DNA from: an uncultured Pirellula sp.
GTDB lineage: Bacteria; Planctomycetota; Planctomycetia; Pirellulales; Pirellulaceae
Length of the DNA stretch: 64,000 bases
Assembly (NCBI GenBank): GCA_903858115.1
Contig: CAIOHR010000028.1
Location: forward strand, 34,051 to 98,050
Direction of reading: 5' to 3'
This document shows, in pieces, positions 18,101-25,838 of the stretch (the stretch's first letter is position 1; every line of letters starts with the position of its first letter). Under the pieces are notes generated by a model. It was given only the letters and a program-made list of their open reading frames with translations, did not search any database and was not told the DNA's origin. A program made the translations under genes and the position numbers.

Positions 18101-19818
18101 ACACTTACCAAATCGATCGCTGTCGGAGCCGCGAGATTATTCGCAGCCACCACATTGAACGTTAGAATCTGAGTATCAAAAGTATCTTGCGTAGTTGGCG
18201 TGCCAGCCCGGGCCCGCGCACCGACGGAAATCTCTAATGGACCTGTGTAGTTTGCAGGAGGCGTCAGTTTTAGTTGTCCTGTCGCATCGTTCATCGTGAA
18301 TTGATAGTTTACGGACCCACGTCGTGTGGCATCGTAAAAAATCGCGTCACCCTCAACATCGTTTCCTGTGAGTTGCAAGGTCGTCTCTTGGCCAGCAACG
18401 ATGGATGTCGGCACTGTGATGTCGCTCAAGAAAGGCCCTCCGTTGGCAGTGTCGGCAGCCGCCGTCGCCGTAAACTGACGACTGAACGTGAGCCCCGTCG
18501 AGTCTCGAACCGTGACAGTGATCGTGGAAGTGCCCGTGCTTGCTAGTGCTTTGAGACGGATGAGTCCGTTTTCAGTATCATTAAAAATTTCAGCATTGTT
18601 GATCGACACTTCGTTCACCGGTCGCGAGCTAGACACTTGGGTTCGCGAGATCCCTTCGCGGTTCGAATCCCCTTCGACCAATTGGCCGAAAATCGAGTGA
18701 TTGAAGTCAAGATGTCTCTGTGGCCCTTCAGTGATGAAGAACTGCGAGTCATTCGTATCATCCGAAGACTTCGCATACGACAAGATGCCCGTGCGAACGT
18801 GCTGCAAATCAAAATCGAACTGATCATCGAAATCTGGAAGAGTTGAGCCGCCGCTGCCCGTTCCCGTGGGATCACCCGCTTGCAAAACAAAGTTGTCGAT
18901 CACGCGGTGGAATATGATCTTGTTGGATGCAGTTTGATTGTAAAAGCCACTATTGACTAAAGACTCGATTCGCCCCACTGGCCTAGCAGCTTCATCCGCG
19001 AACAATCGAAACACCATTTCGCCGTATCCGTTCACATCCAATCGCAGCGATTTCGGGTTGCCGATCATTTCCGCCGTGATCACGGAGGGATTACTGCTCT
19101 GGACCGTAATCGTCAATGGACCACCATTTGGATCGTAGGCGTCGACCGGAATATGCAATGGCGCCCCGTTGAGCACTGTCTGATTGGGTATTTCCACAAA
19201 GGTTGGATTGCTTCCCGTCGGAATGGCTACACCCGATAACGTCGATAGCTGCTGCAGAGTTTGCAATCCCGTAGTGCGCGATCCGTTGGCAAACTCCCAA
19301 GTAGGATACTGGGTGACGTTTTCACTAATCGCGGTCGCGTTTCTCGTCCTGTCCGAATTTGTCATTTCCAAGAACGGCAAGTAAACTTGCCCATCTTCGA
19401 ACAACTCTTTCTGCTGCGTACATATCGGGCACCAATCTGCTCCAAAAAAACGAACGCCCGCTTGCGTGAGCGCCTTGGCAAACTCGACCAGATTCGGTGC
19501 ATTTTCCCCTTCGCCTGCGTCCCCTTCACCGTCTGCCTGAAGGTTGGAGGACTGGCTGTAGTAAGCGTAACTGCTGGTGGCGCCAGCCAATGAAAGACTG
19601 TCGGCGGCCGTCGAGGTGCTCTCAAAAAAGTCCGATGCCATCAATTGTCGTGACTCGAGCGGCTCAAAATTGATGCGACGGCAATCCCTCGCGTCGTAGT
19701 CAGACAAAACCCGCCCAATGAGCGCACGAAGCCACCGTCGCCCCTTGAGGTTTGAAGGCAATTGGTTTGACGACAACGGTTTTGAAGACACCTGCGAATC
19801 TCGATCGTTTAGAGCCAT
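15148..19818 (-). CDS. Giant secreted protein: thioredoxin-like, cyclophilin, cohesin-like and cadherin-like repeats
   Basis: 1556 residues from ATG 19818, which has an AGGA ribosome-binding site; a GTG at 19872 is the alternative. Residues 51-61 read FEPLESRQLMA, the N-terminal sorting motif of planctomycete surface proteins. About 105-200 resemble a thioredoxin fold of the VKOR-associated type: GADWCPICTQQKELF, with C-P-I-C at 130-133, and QYPTWEFANGSRTTG. About 261-412 is a cyclophilin: FHRVIDNFVLQAGDPTG, DSQFFI and FGQLVEG, with the catalytic FHR kept. A cohesin-like domain follows (about 753-912), then four repeats of ~95 residues with NDSF...VLANDT and NGxExFTYT cores (about 918-1310) and a unique tail. 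It probably acts outside the cell in protein folding or adhesion. Confidence 0.92.
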   Translation of the reverse strand: MALNDRDSQVSSKPLSSNQLPSNLKGRRWLRALIGRVLSDYDARDCRRINFEPLESRQLMASDFFESTSTAADSLSLAGATSSYAYYSQSSNLQADGEGDAGEGENAPNLVEFAKALTQAGVRFFGADWCPICTQQKELFEDGQVYLPFLEMTNSDRTRNATAISENVTQYPTWEFANGSRTTGLQTLQQLSTLSGVAIPTGSNPTFVEIPNQTVLNGAPLHIPVDAYDPNGGPLTITVQSSNPSVITAEMIGNPKSLRLDVNGYGEMVFRLFADEAARPVGRIESLVNSGFYNQTASNKIIFHRVIDNFVLQAGDPTGTGSGGSTLPDFDDQFDFDLQHVRTGILSYAKSSDDTNDSQFFITEGPQRHLDFNHSIFGQLVEGDSNREGISRTQVSSSRPVNEVSINNAEIFNDTENGLIRLKALASTGTSTITVTVRDSTGLTFSRQFTATAAADTANGGPFLSDITVPTSIVAGQETTLQLTGNDVEGDAIFYDATRRGSVNYQFTMNDATGQLKLTPPANYTGPLEISVGARARAGTPTTQDTFDTQILTFNVVAANNLAAPTAIDLVSVSDSGTSNSDNMTNAGSMQFLVSGTTTGATVNLRVGSTIVGTAVATGTSTTITTALVAQLGQGTQSIVATQTLDSQTSAASPALAVTFDSLTPTAIGTSFLPTNANVGTALSVNLAHPEEGQGLRYSLENAPVGLTIDANTGVMTWTPTAEQIGARTAELRLTDTAGNTQSQQLSISVADSARVSVQLLPFDLNGNALTSLSVNQEFNLRVVVSDLRNTGVAEGDGVFSAYMDINYDPALVEIFGTTPVTYNSNFGNGRSTPALTTPGLIDEFGAFSSFTAGPGRDPQTVGVIRMRAKAAGQAVFTADQAENPSRGFSVFKIDGAIPSNRINFVTNNVAVGRNFVVNNDTFNFNEDTSNNNLTVLANDTITPNSGAVLTIQSVGTTSNGGTVSITSDNQRLTYSPAANFNGQETFTYTVRDQAGATSAGTVTVQVNPVNDNPVAVNDTVTTVRAGDRDVFVNVLANDTSGPDVTETLVVTQVGTPSQGGTVRVATSGTGVVYTPRVGFTGNETFTYTLSDGNGGTATATATMVVGPAVPPPTVANDSFNVQEDAAAATFDPLANDTPAATGDTLTITSVQAPNGTATITTNSTRISYSPRANATGTELVVYTARSTNGGSAVGTITFNIAAINDPPDAVNDSLDVLSQPNQSLNVLSNDLNVDTGETLIISAVTQPPTGQGTVQIGPNGRTLIYSAPTTEFTGTVTFSYTLGDGSTLTDTANVTLNVQNFRPRNVGIVLDSPVQGLSVNATFVPSVGGNGSTSQPVVRTSNGVQVNNVGPGEVRFEIPKLPFLVGDAKTVVVQSAFSDTDSLTTPVQVGNRHARYVDIRDFMGRNIRNGVTAAVVPNQSAQWFDSQGAWRTYANVSVAMNSAGSQLTVRGTSPTNQQREATLPLTDSRVQVRAQEGNASLVRIGGTPDQVFSTTTSGTNTASGEGESSPNLNAQAVDQAMQQIRSNPSAVPVDDIDTIARNSVSNGFRRGFRTR

Positions 19819-20271
19819 GCTACAATCCTGCCCCGTTCGTTGGGGTGATTCTGAAAAGGAGGAAAAGGACACCGAAAACAGCCCTAGCCCGTCTACGGCA
19901 ATCTCTATTTTACCTGAGCAATCCCCGAAAGGACTTACTCAACTCTCCGTAGTCCTCATTCTCGGAACGGGCCGACTACGAATTTGAGGGTTAGGCGAGA
20001 TATTCCGCGTTTTTGACAATCTTTTGGCGCAAGGGAAACCGGTCAAGGGCCGGGAATGGCGCGATGACAATGGTTATTCACCCGTTGGATGCTGGCAATT
20101 CCCTCAGGGTTCCATCCAAAAACACCGAAGAATTGAGCTAGTCAGCCAAGAGTAACAACAGCATAATACGCGACTTGGACGGCTGAGTACCGTAGCCGAA
20201 GGAGTGGAATTAATTTTATTTACTTCCAGTCAATTCGGTAGCTAGCAAAACAATTAGCGATAAGATCGATC
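19819..20271. other. Intergenic region between divergent giant gene and rpmG
   Basis: About 450 bases that should hold the promoters of the giant secreted protein (minus) and of rpmG (plus). The 19840-19990 part is open in several frames, but the products look like noise. I looked for a tRNA near rpmG and found none: the one GGTTC-type T-loop candidate (around 20108) lacks a stem. No other structure was recognised. Confidence 0.4.
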
Positions 20272-20436
20272 ATGGCGAAGAGCAAAAAGAAAAAGGAAAC
20301 AACATTCCTCGTTTGTCAAGAAACTGGGGATATCAACTACGTAATGCTACGACGTCCGGGGGGGGAAAAGCTTCAACTAAAGAAGTATAGTCCTCGTCTC
20401 CGACGGATTACGCTTCACATAGAAAAGCGAAAGTAG
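20272..20436 (+). CDS. rpmG: Ribosomal protein bL33
   Basis: A 54-residue protein, too short for most gene filters. It begins MAKSKKKKETTFLVCQETGD and continues with NYVMLRRPGGEKLQLKKY, SPRLRR and a basic end. The GDINY...PGGEKL.LKKYSPRLR pattern is diagnostic for bL33 of the large ribosomal subunit. It carries a single Cys at position 15, so it is the zinc-independent (C-) form without the two CxxC pairs. The start codon has only a weak ribosome-binding site (TAAG). recJ follows 159 bp downstream on the same strand. Confidence 0.95.
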   Translation: MAKSKKKKETTFLVCQETGDINYVMLRRPGGEKLQLKKYSPRLRRITLHIEKRK

Positions 20437-20595
20437 TTGGGTTGATTGGCGAGTCGATGTTCTATTGATTCGTTTGTTTTATTAGTCGTAGGATTGCGGA
20501 GCAATCCGATTCACATGCAGGAAGCGATCTTCCGGGGCAAGCGTGAGTAGCTTGCCCTGCGTCATTTTGAAATGCTCCCCTGCAAGGATGCGACT

Positions 20596-22398
20596 ATGGC
20601 CAAACAATGGCTGTTTCGTGGGTTCGATAGTGACGCCATTCAATCACTTGCGAAGCAAGCGAGTATTGAAACAGTAGTTGCTCAGCTTTTGTACCAGCGC
20701 GGCATCACGGACTCTAAGTATATTGCTTCGTTTCTCGACCCGAAGTTTTCTGAACTGCGAGAACCGGATAATCTCCCTAATGTCTCTGTTGCTGCCGAGC
20801 GTATCGTTCGGGCGGTACGCGATAGTATTCCAATAACCATCTATGGAGACTACGACGCGGACGGAATGTCGGGGACGGCCATACTTTATAATTGTCTCAA
20901 GCTACTAGACGCGGACGTTCAATACTTCATTCCAAACCGTTTGGAAGATAGCTACGGACTGAGTTGTGAGGCGTTAGAGAAGCTAAGACAACGCGGCCGG
21001 AAGTTGATCATCTCTGTCGATTGTGGAATCAATTCCATACGCGAAGCGGAGTTCTGCCAGGAGAATGGTCTAGAACTCATAATCACGGACCATCATTCGA
21101 TGGGTCCTCAATTACCGGAAGCGTTCGCGATCGTCCATCCAGCCCATCCTCAATTCGACTACCCTTTCCATGGTTTGTGTGGTGGTGGTGTTGCGTTCAA
21201 ATTAGCTTGGGCGATTTGTCAAACGGCTTGCGAGAACAAAAAAGTAACTACGGCTCATCGCCAGTTTTTACTGGAAGCGACGTGCATTGCAGCAATCGCG
21301 ACGGTTGCAGACGTTGTTCCGTTGTTGGATGAGAATCGAAACATTGTTCGCAATGCATTGAAGTTCATGCTTCAACATGCACCACTCGGCTTGACGGCGC
21401 TATTGAAGCAAACGAATTTGGTCGGCAAGAGTTCGCTAAGCGCTGAAGATATCGCGTTCACGATTGCACCGAGGCTGAATGCTGCAGGGAGGCTGGGGCA
21501 AGCCCAATTAGGCGTCGAACTACTGACTACGAAAGATCCAGCCCGTGCTGCAGCGTTAGCAGAGTATCTCGATCGACTCAACGGCGACCGCGATTCGTTG
21601 GAAAGAAGCGTCACGATTGCGGCAACGAAACAAATCAAGGAACAGTTTGATGTTGAGAACGATCCAGGGTTCGTGCTTGCAGGTGCTGGATGGCATCTCG
21701 GAGTCATCGGTGTTGTCGCAGGTAGGCTCGCCGAGAAGTTTTATCGACCGGTCGTGATCATTGGACTAGATTCCGTGGGGCAAAAGCCCGGAGTTGGCTC
21801 GGCTAGATCTCAAGGAATCATCGACCTGCATGGAACATTCATTAGCTGCCGCGAGCATCTCCTTAGTTGCGGCGGTCACGAAGCTGCTGCCGGATTGAAG
21901 ATCGAGGAAAAAAACATTCCAGCATTTCGTGAAGCATTCCTTGAAGCGGTTTCTGGACGGCTTCATGGGAAAAAACCAATCGCCTCGTTAGATATCGATG
22001 CGGAGGTAACCCTCAAACAGGTGAGTAGTCTCCATCTGGTTCAGCGGATTGAGAAAATAGCTCCTTTCGGTGCGGCGAATCCACGCCCAATACTTGTGGC
22101 TAGCAATGTTAGTTTGGCGGAACCTGCCAAGACCATGGGTAGCGGTGATCGACACTTTACCGTACGCTTCACTCAACATGGTACAACTATGCGAGCGGTT
22201 GCCTTTGGCCAAGCGGACTGGGTCGAACCATTCAACACCCATCCTGGTCTATTCGATGTTGCCTTTCGCCCGAGTATTAACGAATACAACGGGTTTCAGA
22301 AAGTCGAATTACAATTGATGGATTGGCGAGTCGCAAAACTATCCGCGAATGCACCTCATGCTTCGGCCGTGTCCCCTCGTCCCATATCAGCTTCTTGA
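20596..22398 (+). CDS. recJ: Single-stranded-DNA-specific exonuclease RecJ
   Basis: 600 residues from ATG 20596, which has AAGGA seven bases upstream; ATG 20572 would add eight residues. Motif I is IYGDYDADGMSGT, then ISVDCGINS and the DHH motif in ITDHHSMGPQLP. The DHHA1 domain follows with GVGSARS and CGGHEAAAGLKI, and an OB-like C-terminal part contains SGDRHFTVRF. RecJ degrades single-stranded DNA 5' to 3' in RecFOR recombination, mismatch repair and base excision repair. The length fits the family (570-600). Confidence 0.97.
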   Translation: MAKQWLFRGFDSDAIQSLAKQASIETVVAQLLYQRGITDSKYIASFLDPKFSELREPDNLPNVSVAAERIVRAVRDSIPITIYGDYDADGMSGTAILYNCLKLLDADVQYFIPNRLEDSYGLSCEALEKLRQRGRKLIISVDCGINSIREAEFCQENGLELIITDHHSMGPQLPEAFAIVHPAHPQFDYPFHGLCGGGVAFKLAWAICQTACENKKVTTAHRQFLLEATCIAAIATVADVVPLLDENRNIVRNALKFMLQHAPLGLTALLKQTNLVGKSSLSAEDIAFTIAPRLNAAGRLGQAQLGVELLTTKDPARAAALAEYLDRLNGDRDSLERSVTIAATKQIKEQFDVENDPGFVLAGAGWHLGVIGVVAGRLAEKFYRPVVIIGLDSVGQKPGVGSARSQGIIDLHGTFISCREHLLSCGGHEAAAGLKIEEKNIPAFREAFLEAVSGRLHGKKPIASLDIDAEVTLKQVSSLHLVQRIEKIAPFGAANPRPILVASNVSLAEPAKTMGSGDRHFTVRFTQHGTTMRAVAFGQADWVEPFNTHPGLFDVAFRPSINEYNGFQKVELQLMDWRVAKLSANAPHASAVSPRPISAS

Positions 22399-22437
22399 TA
22401 TTCGACTCCGAGAAACAAACTCTTCAGAAGTAGACTC

Positions 22438-23385
22438 GTGTCAGACTCACTTTCCAATAACAAGCCCAAACACGAAACCAGACCGCAGGTACGCAAAACC
22501 TCCAGCTCGCATGCGATTGACACTCAGTTAGCCGAAACGATTGGATCTGTCGACAACGCTCCAACGCTCGGGATGACGCACGCAAACTTGACCATTGATG
22601 GGTACTCTCGCGCCGCAGTTCAAACGTATTGGCGAATTGCCGAGTTAAAGATCGGGTTCGATTTAGGTGCGCAGCCGTGGGATTTTATGGCCTTGCCTCG
22701 TTATTTCATTTCTCATGCGCATTTGGATCATATTGCAGCATTACCATCATACGTCGCCCGCCGACGGATGATGAAAATGGATAAACCGTTTATCTATATG
22801 CCGGGATGTGCGGTGTCTGCAGTCGATGCGATGCTGAAGTGTTTCTCTCGTTTGGACCGCGGAAGGTTGCCATGCGAATTGATCCCTCTGGAGGCTAACC
22901 AAGAGATCGAACTCTCGCGAGAACTCGTCATCACAACCCATGCAACTAAGCATTCAATCCCTTCCCTTGGGTTTATTGTCTGGGATCGAAGACGCAAATT
23001 GAAGCCGGAGTATTCGCATTTGTCCGGAGACCAGATCCGTGACGTTAAGTTGGCTGGCACCGATGTGACTTACGAAGTCCGAGTGCCTCTCGTTGCTTAT
23101 ACCGGTGACACTGCCCCCGAGGGACTCGATGCAAATCCTGATTTTTACCGCGCCAAGATTTTGATCACGGAAATGACATTCGTCGCTCCCGACCATCGAA
23201 AAGAAAAAATCCACAAGCACGGTCATACGCACCTGGATGATATTGTGGCAAGACGCAACGACTTTCGAAATGAAGTCGTTATATGTGGGCATTTCAGTAC
23301 CCGTTATAACGACACTCAGATTCGACGATGGGTTGACAAAGCCTTGCCGGATAGACTTGAAGGCAAGCTACATCTTTGGATCTAG
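22438..23385 (+). CDS. RNase Z-like metallo-beta-lactamase-fold hydrolase
   Basis: 315 residues from a GTG start 40 bases after recJ. Metal ligands of the MBL fold are visible in order: FISHAHLDHIAALPSYV (H-x-H-x-DH), then a His in TTHATKHSIPSLGF, Asp in AYTGDTAP and His in VICGHFSTRYND. The GHFSxRY block is the one of tRNase Z and its relatives. A second HGHTHLDD segment comes just before it. The first ~55 residues are low-complexity and probably not part of the fold. It may process tRNA 3' ends, but many such planctomycete proteins are uncharacterised. Confidence 0.85.
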   Translation: MSDSLSNNKPKHETRPQVRKTSSSHAIDTQLAETIGSVDNAPTLGMTHANLTIDGYSRAAVQTYWRIAELKIGFDLGAQPWDFMALPRYFISHAHLDHIAALPSYVARRRMMKMDKPFIYMPGCAVSAVDAMLKCFSRLDRGRLPCELIPLEANQEIELSRELVITTHATKHSIPSLGFIVWDRRRKLKPEYSHLSGDQIRDVKLAGTDVTYEVRVPLVAYTGDTAPEGLDANPDFYRAKILITEMTFVAPDHRKEKIHKHGHTHLDDIVARRNDFRNEVVICGHFSTRYNDTQIRRWVDKALPDRLEGKLHLWI

Positions 23386-23411
23386 ACATCCTAGTGTCGG
23401 GTCAATGAAGG

Positions 23412-23927
23412 TTATCGCCGATCTGGAAGCCCACCCTGCGAAATCATCAACGAGTGAGTGCCTGGGAACACGCGTCTCGTTTGCGGCCTTTGATGCTGTG
23501 GAATCACCACTTCTGGCTCGCGCCCTAAAGTCGGACGTAGAATTTCGTTAGGAGCCATAGGAGCCGGCGTCAGTCCTGGACTCAAGTTTGCCTCATAAGG
23601 CGATTGTGACATACTCATTTGCTGGGCTGATTGATAGGAGGCGTAGCTCGGTTTCTTAGACGATATGGCTCGCGCGGGCGGAACTGATGGCTCGCCGTAG
23701 AAACTTGAAACGTTCTCGCCTGACAGCCACGACTTCTTGGGACTGCATTCGTTCCCTTTGCAAGCGTGGTATCCATCGCTGTAGCCTATACCATGAAAAC
23801 GAGCAAACGTAGCTAAAGGGGACGTCCGCCAAGAGTTTGCTAATGGTGTTTGAGCAATCGCGGTATGACCCGCCATGACAAGCAAAGCAGTAATGAAGGA
23901 AAGACGAAGAGAGAGTCTGTGCGACAT
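23412..23927 (-). CDS. Small secreted protein of unknown function
   Basis: 171 residues from ATG 23927 with a clear signal peptide (MSHRLSLRLSFITALLVMAG, cleavage likely after AIA). The mature part has the short motif RFHGIGYSDGYHACKG soon after the signal; similar G-x-G-x-S/D-GYH motifs occur in short secreted proteins of planctomycetes as I recall them. The rest is Ser/Pro/Gln-rich and probably disordered. No enzyme motif is seen. It converges with the MBL gene, with 26 bases between the stops. Confidence 0.75.
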   Translation of the reverse strand: MSHRLSLRLSFITALLVMAGHTAIAQTPLANSWRTSPLATFARFHGIGYSDGYHACKGNECSPKKSWLSGENVSSFYGEPSVPPARAISSKKPSYASYQSAQQMSMSQSPYEANLSPGLTPAPMAPNEILRPTLGREPEVVIPQHQRPQTRRVFPGTHSLMISQGGLPDRR

Positions 23928-24005
23928 AACGATGCCCTTACGTATTGACAACCCGAAGCGTGACGGCTCATTGATTTATTGGATTTGCCGCAGGCTAAGG
24001 ATTCG

Positions 24006-24037
24006 TCCCAACTCGAAGCGTGAGCGAGGGACAATCC
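24006..24037 (+). repeat. Degenerate copy of planctomycete GCGTGAGCGAGGGA intergenic repeat
   Basis: The sequence CGAAGCGTGAGCGAGGGAC here matches the core of the repeat at 60784-60823 (CGAGGCGTGAGCGAGGGAC) with one difference in 19 bases. In this copy the right arm of the palindrome is lost: ATCCATCACT stands where the other copy has ATCCCTCGCTC. Palindromic elements of this kind recur between genes in planctomycete genomes as I recall them. Confidence 0.6.
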
Positions 24038-24042
24038 ATCAC

Positions 24043-24264
24043 TTACATTTCGGGTTGGGATGGTGAGTTTTCAACCACCACTTGCTTCACTCGAAGAACG
24101 ATCGATGTCGCTGCGACTCCATGATTATCGGCGATCCATCGCAAAGAAACGAGTATTCTGGCATTGACGATCGATTTCAATGTTTCAATTCGTCCTACGG
24201 ATCCGTCTAGGAAGACTTTGCTAGGATCGCAGATATTGAAGACGCTAGCATTGTAGTTCGGCTG
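24043..24264 (-). pseudogene. Possible gene remnant: open frame without a start codon
   Basis: From an in-frame TAG at 24265-24267 down to a TAA at 24043-24045 there are 73 open codons that read like a protein (SKVFLDGSVGRIETLKSIVN and later VAATSIVLRVKQVVVENSPS), with a regular pattern of hydrophobic and charged residues. No ATG or GTG is available before the middle of the frame. Either it is the 3' end of a decayed gene or a chance frame; the residue pattern favours decay. Confidence 0.35.
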
Positions 24265-24356
24265 CTAACTGCTGACTACAAACGTATCGTTTGTAGCTCG
24301 AGAAAAGAAAACGGCATTCGAAGTAGATTTCGCACCAATCCTTGTGCTTACGAGCG

Positions 24357-25805
24357 TCACTTCGGTTTTTCGGCACGTCCTAATCGTGCGCGACCTTGAG
24401 TCCATAAAAGCAACCCCTCAAGTCTTTGCTTTCCACGAAGAAAATAATCGTCGCTGAGACCGCTCAAATGCTTTCGGTAATGTTCCGCTCGATGCGATTT
24501 CCAGTCAATATCTTGAACATCCATCCACCGATTTGACAGGAGCAATTCGGCTATTTTCTCTCCCATGATTTGATGCCCTTCGATGCGAGGATGCACGTGA
24601 TCGACTAGCCAACGGTCTCCAACCAGCGAGTGGTCGGAAATCGATTCAAACATTGCATTAACATCTAAGCACCAGGCACCGGATTGATCCGAAATTGTTT
24701 GGATTGATCGCATCAATGCCTCACTGGCTCGTAAGGGGCAAACGTCGTGGTCCCTCGCCTTTTTCAAATAGCGAGCTGCCTCGTCAAAACGTCCCTCTCT
24801 ATAAGCATTGATGCCTAACCAATACAACGCACCTACATGCTCAGGATCCATGCTTAGGATTTGCTGCATTGCATTGTGAATCGTTGGTGGATCGCTCGAA
24901 CTGTCGAGTGCGACGGACCATAGGCGATCCATTTCTAGCAAACTTGGATCGTCAAGCCACGGGCTTGACTCGATCTTGAATGGAGGAGTGTCGAGCACAT
25001 TCGATGTCGGTATCAACAGTAAAATGGGGACTTGCTGTTGCTGGCATGCGTTGACGATCGATTGGACATTCCAACGCAGGGACTTTGCGACGGATTCTCG
25101 ATCTAATTCGGCTCGATGGTACTTTTCTAATCCGCCTTGATTGTCGAGCAATGCGTCGACGTTTCGCTCCAATTTCGTTCGGACAGATGGAAGAGCAGGT
25201 GTTCCTTGCTTTAGATGTGCGGTGAGAAACTGAACGACTCGCAGGGATCTTGTCGCACGGTGAATCAGACTAATCTCTCGCACAGATTTCCATTCGTCAA
25301 GCTCTCGATTCTCCAAGAATTCATTGTGTCCGCATTCGAGAACGATCAAATCGGGTTCGTATTTGAGTACTTCATTTGCGAGAGGCAATAGCCGGTAGCT
25401 TGCATAAGAGAGACCGCCACAGTTGACGACTTCCAGCGATTGATTCGGGTTGGCAAGCTCCAGATTGATTTTCAACCAAGTTGGAAAAGCGGTCGGGGGT
25501 TTGAATGGCTCCCCTTGGGTGGTAGAGCCGCCAATACAAAAGATACGTTTAGTGCCGATCGATTTCTTGGCTGCGAATTTCTCGGGAGCAAACCACCGAT
25601 AACGCGACGAAGGAATTACAAACGACTCGTCTTTTGGTTCAAAAAGTCGAGCATGTTCGCTCCAGTCCAAGAAGGGATCGACGCGAGTGGCAGGATGCGG
25701 ACTCCAAGTCCATCGAACCAAAAACTCCAAGGCAAAAAAAGGGAGAAGCCCCAGGAAGATGGATAAGAGACGTAATCCCCACCATCGAGTATTCGAAAGC
25801 CCCAT
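24357..25805 (-). CDS. Membrane-anchored SGNH/GDSL hydrolase with TPR-like insert
   Basis: 482 residues from ATG 25805; a TTG at 25826 is possible. An N-terminal membrane helix (LLSIFLGLLPFFALEFLV) precedes an SGNH domain: block I FCIGGSTTQGEPF with the catalytic Ser, NCGGLSYASYRLLPLANEVL, block III LECGHNEFLENREL and the C-terminal Asp-His in VDHVHPRIEGH. A helical part around residues 300-345 (YREGRFDEAARYLKKARDHD) looks like one or two TPR units. It is the last gene of a four-gene locus with an MBOAT acyltransferase, so it may remove or transfer O-acyl groups on a surface polysaccharide. Confidence 0.85.
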   Translation of the reverse strand: MGLSNTRWWGLRLLSIFLGLLPFFALEFLVRWTWSPHPATRVDPFLDWSEHARLFEPKDESFVIPSSRYRWFAPEKFAAKKSIGTKRIFCIGGSTTQGEPFKPPTAFPTWLKINLELANPNQSLEVVNCGGLSYASYRLLPLANEVLKYEPDLIVLECGHNEFLENRELDEWKSVREISLIHRATRSLRVVQFLTAHLKQGTPALPSVRTKLERNVDALLDNQGGLEKYHRAELDRESVAKSLRWNVQSIVNACQQQQVPILLLIPTSNVLDTPPFKIESSPWLDDPSLLEMDRLWSVALDSSSDPPTIHNAMQQILSMDPEHVGALYWLGINAYREGRFDEAARYLKKARDHDVCPLRASEALMRSIQTISDQSGAWCLDVNAMFESISDHSLVGDRWLVDHVHPRIEGHQIMGEKIAELLLSNRWMDVQDIDWKSHRAEHYRKHLSGLSDDYFLRGKQRLEGLLLWTQGRARLGRAEKPK

Positions 25806-25838
25806 CTTCGACCCGAGTTTTCTCAATAACTAGTGTTC

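Larger units (their letters stand above)
23928..24356. other. Intergenic region with repeat copy and gene remnant
   Basis: 429 bases without an intact gene. They hold a degenerate copy of the GCGTGAGCGAGGGA repeat (24006-24037), a second partial match at 23947-23966 (AACCCGAAGCGTGA) and a 74-codon open frame on the minus strand without a start codon (24043-24264). These are listed separately. Confidence 0.5.

Noticed and set aside
18660..18670. GGTTCGAATCC, a tRNA T-loop-like sequence
   Set aside because: It lies inside the coding region of the giant secreted protein and no acceptor or D-arm pairs with it.
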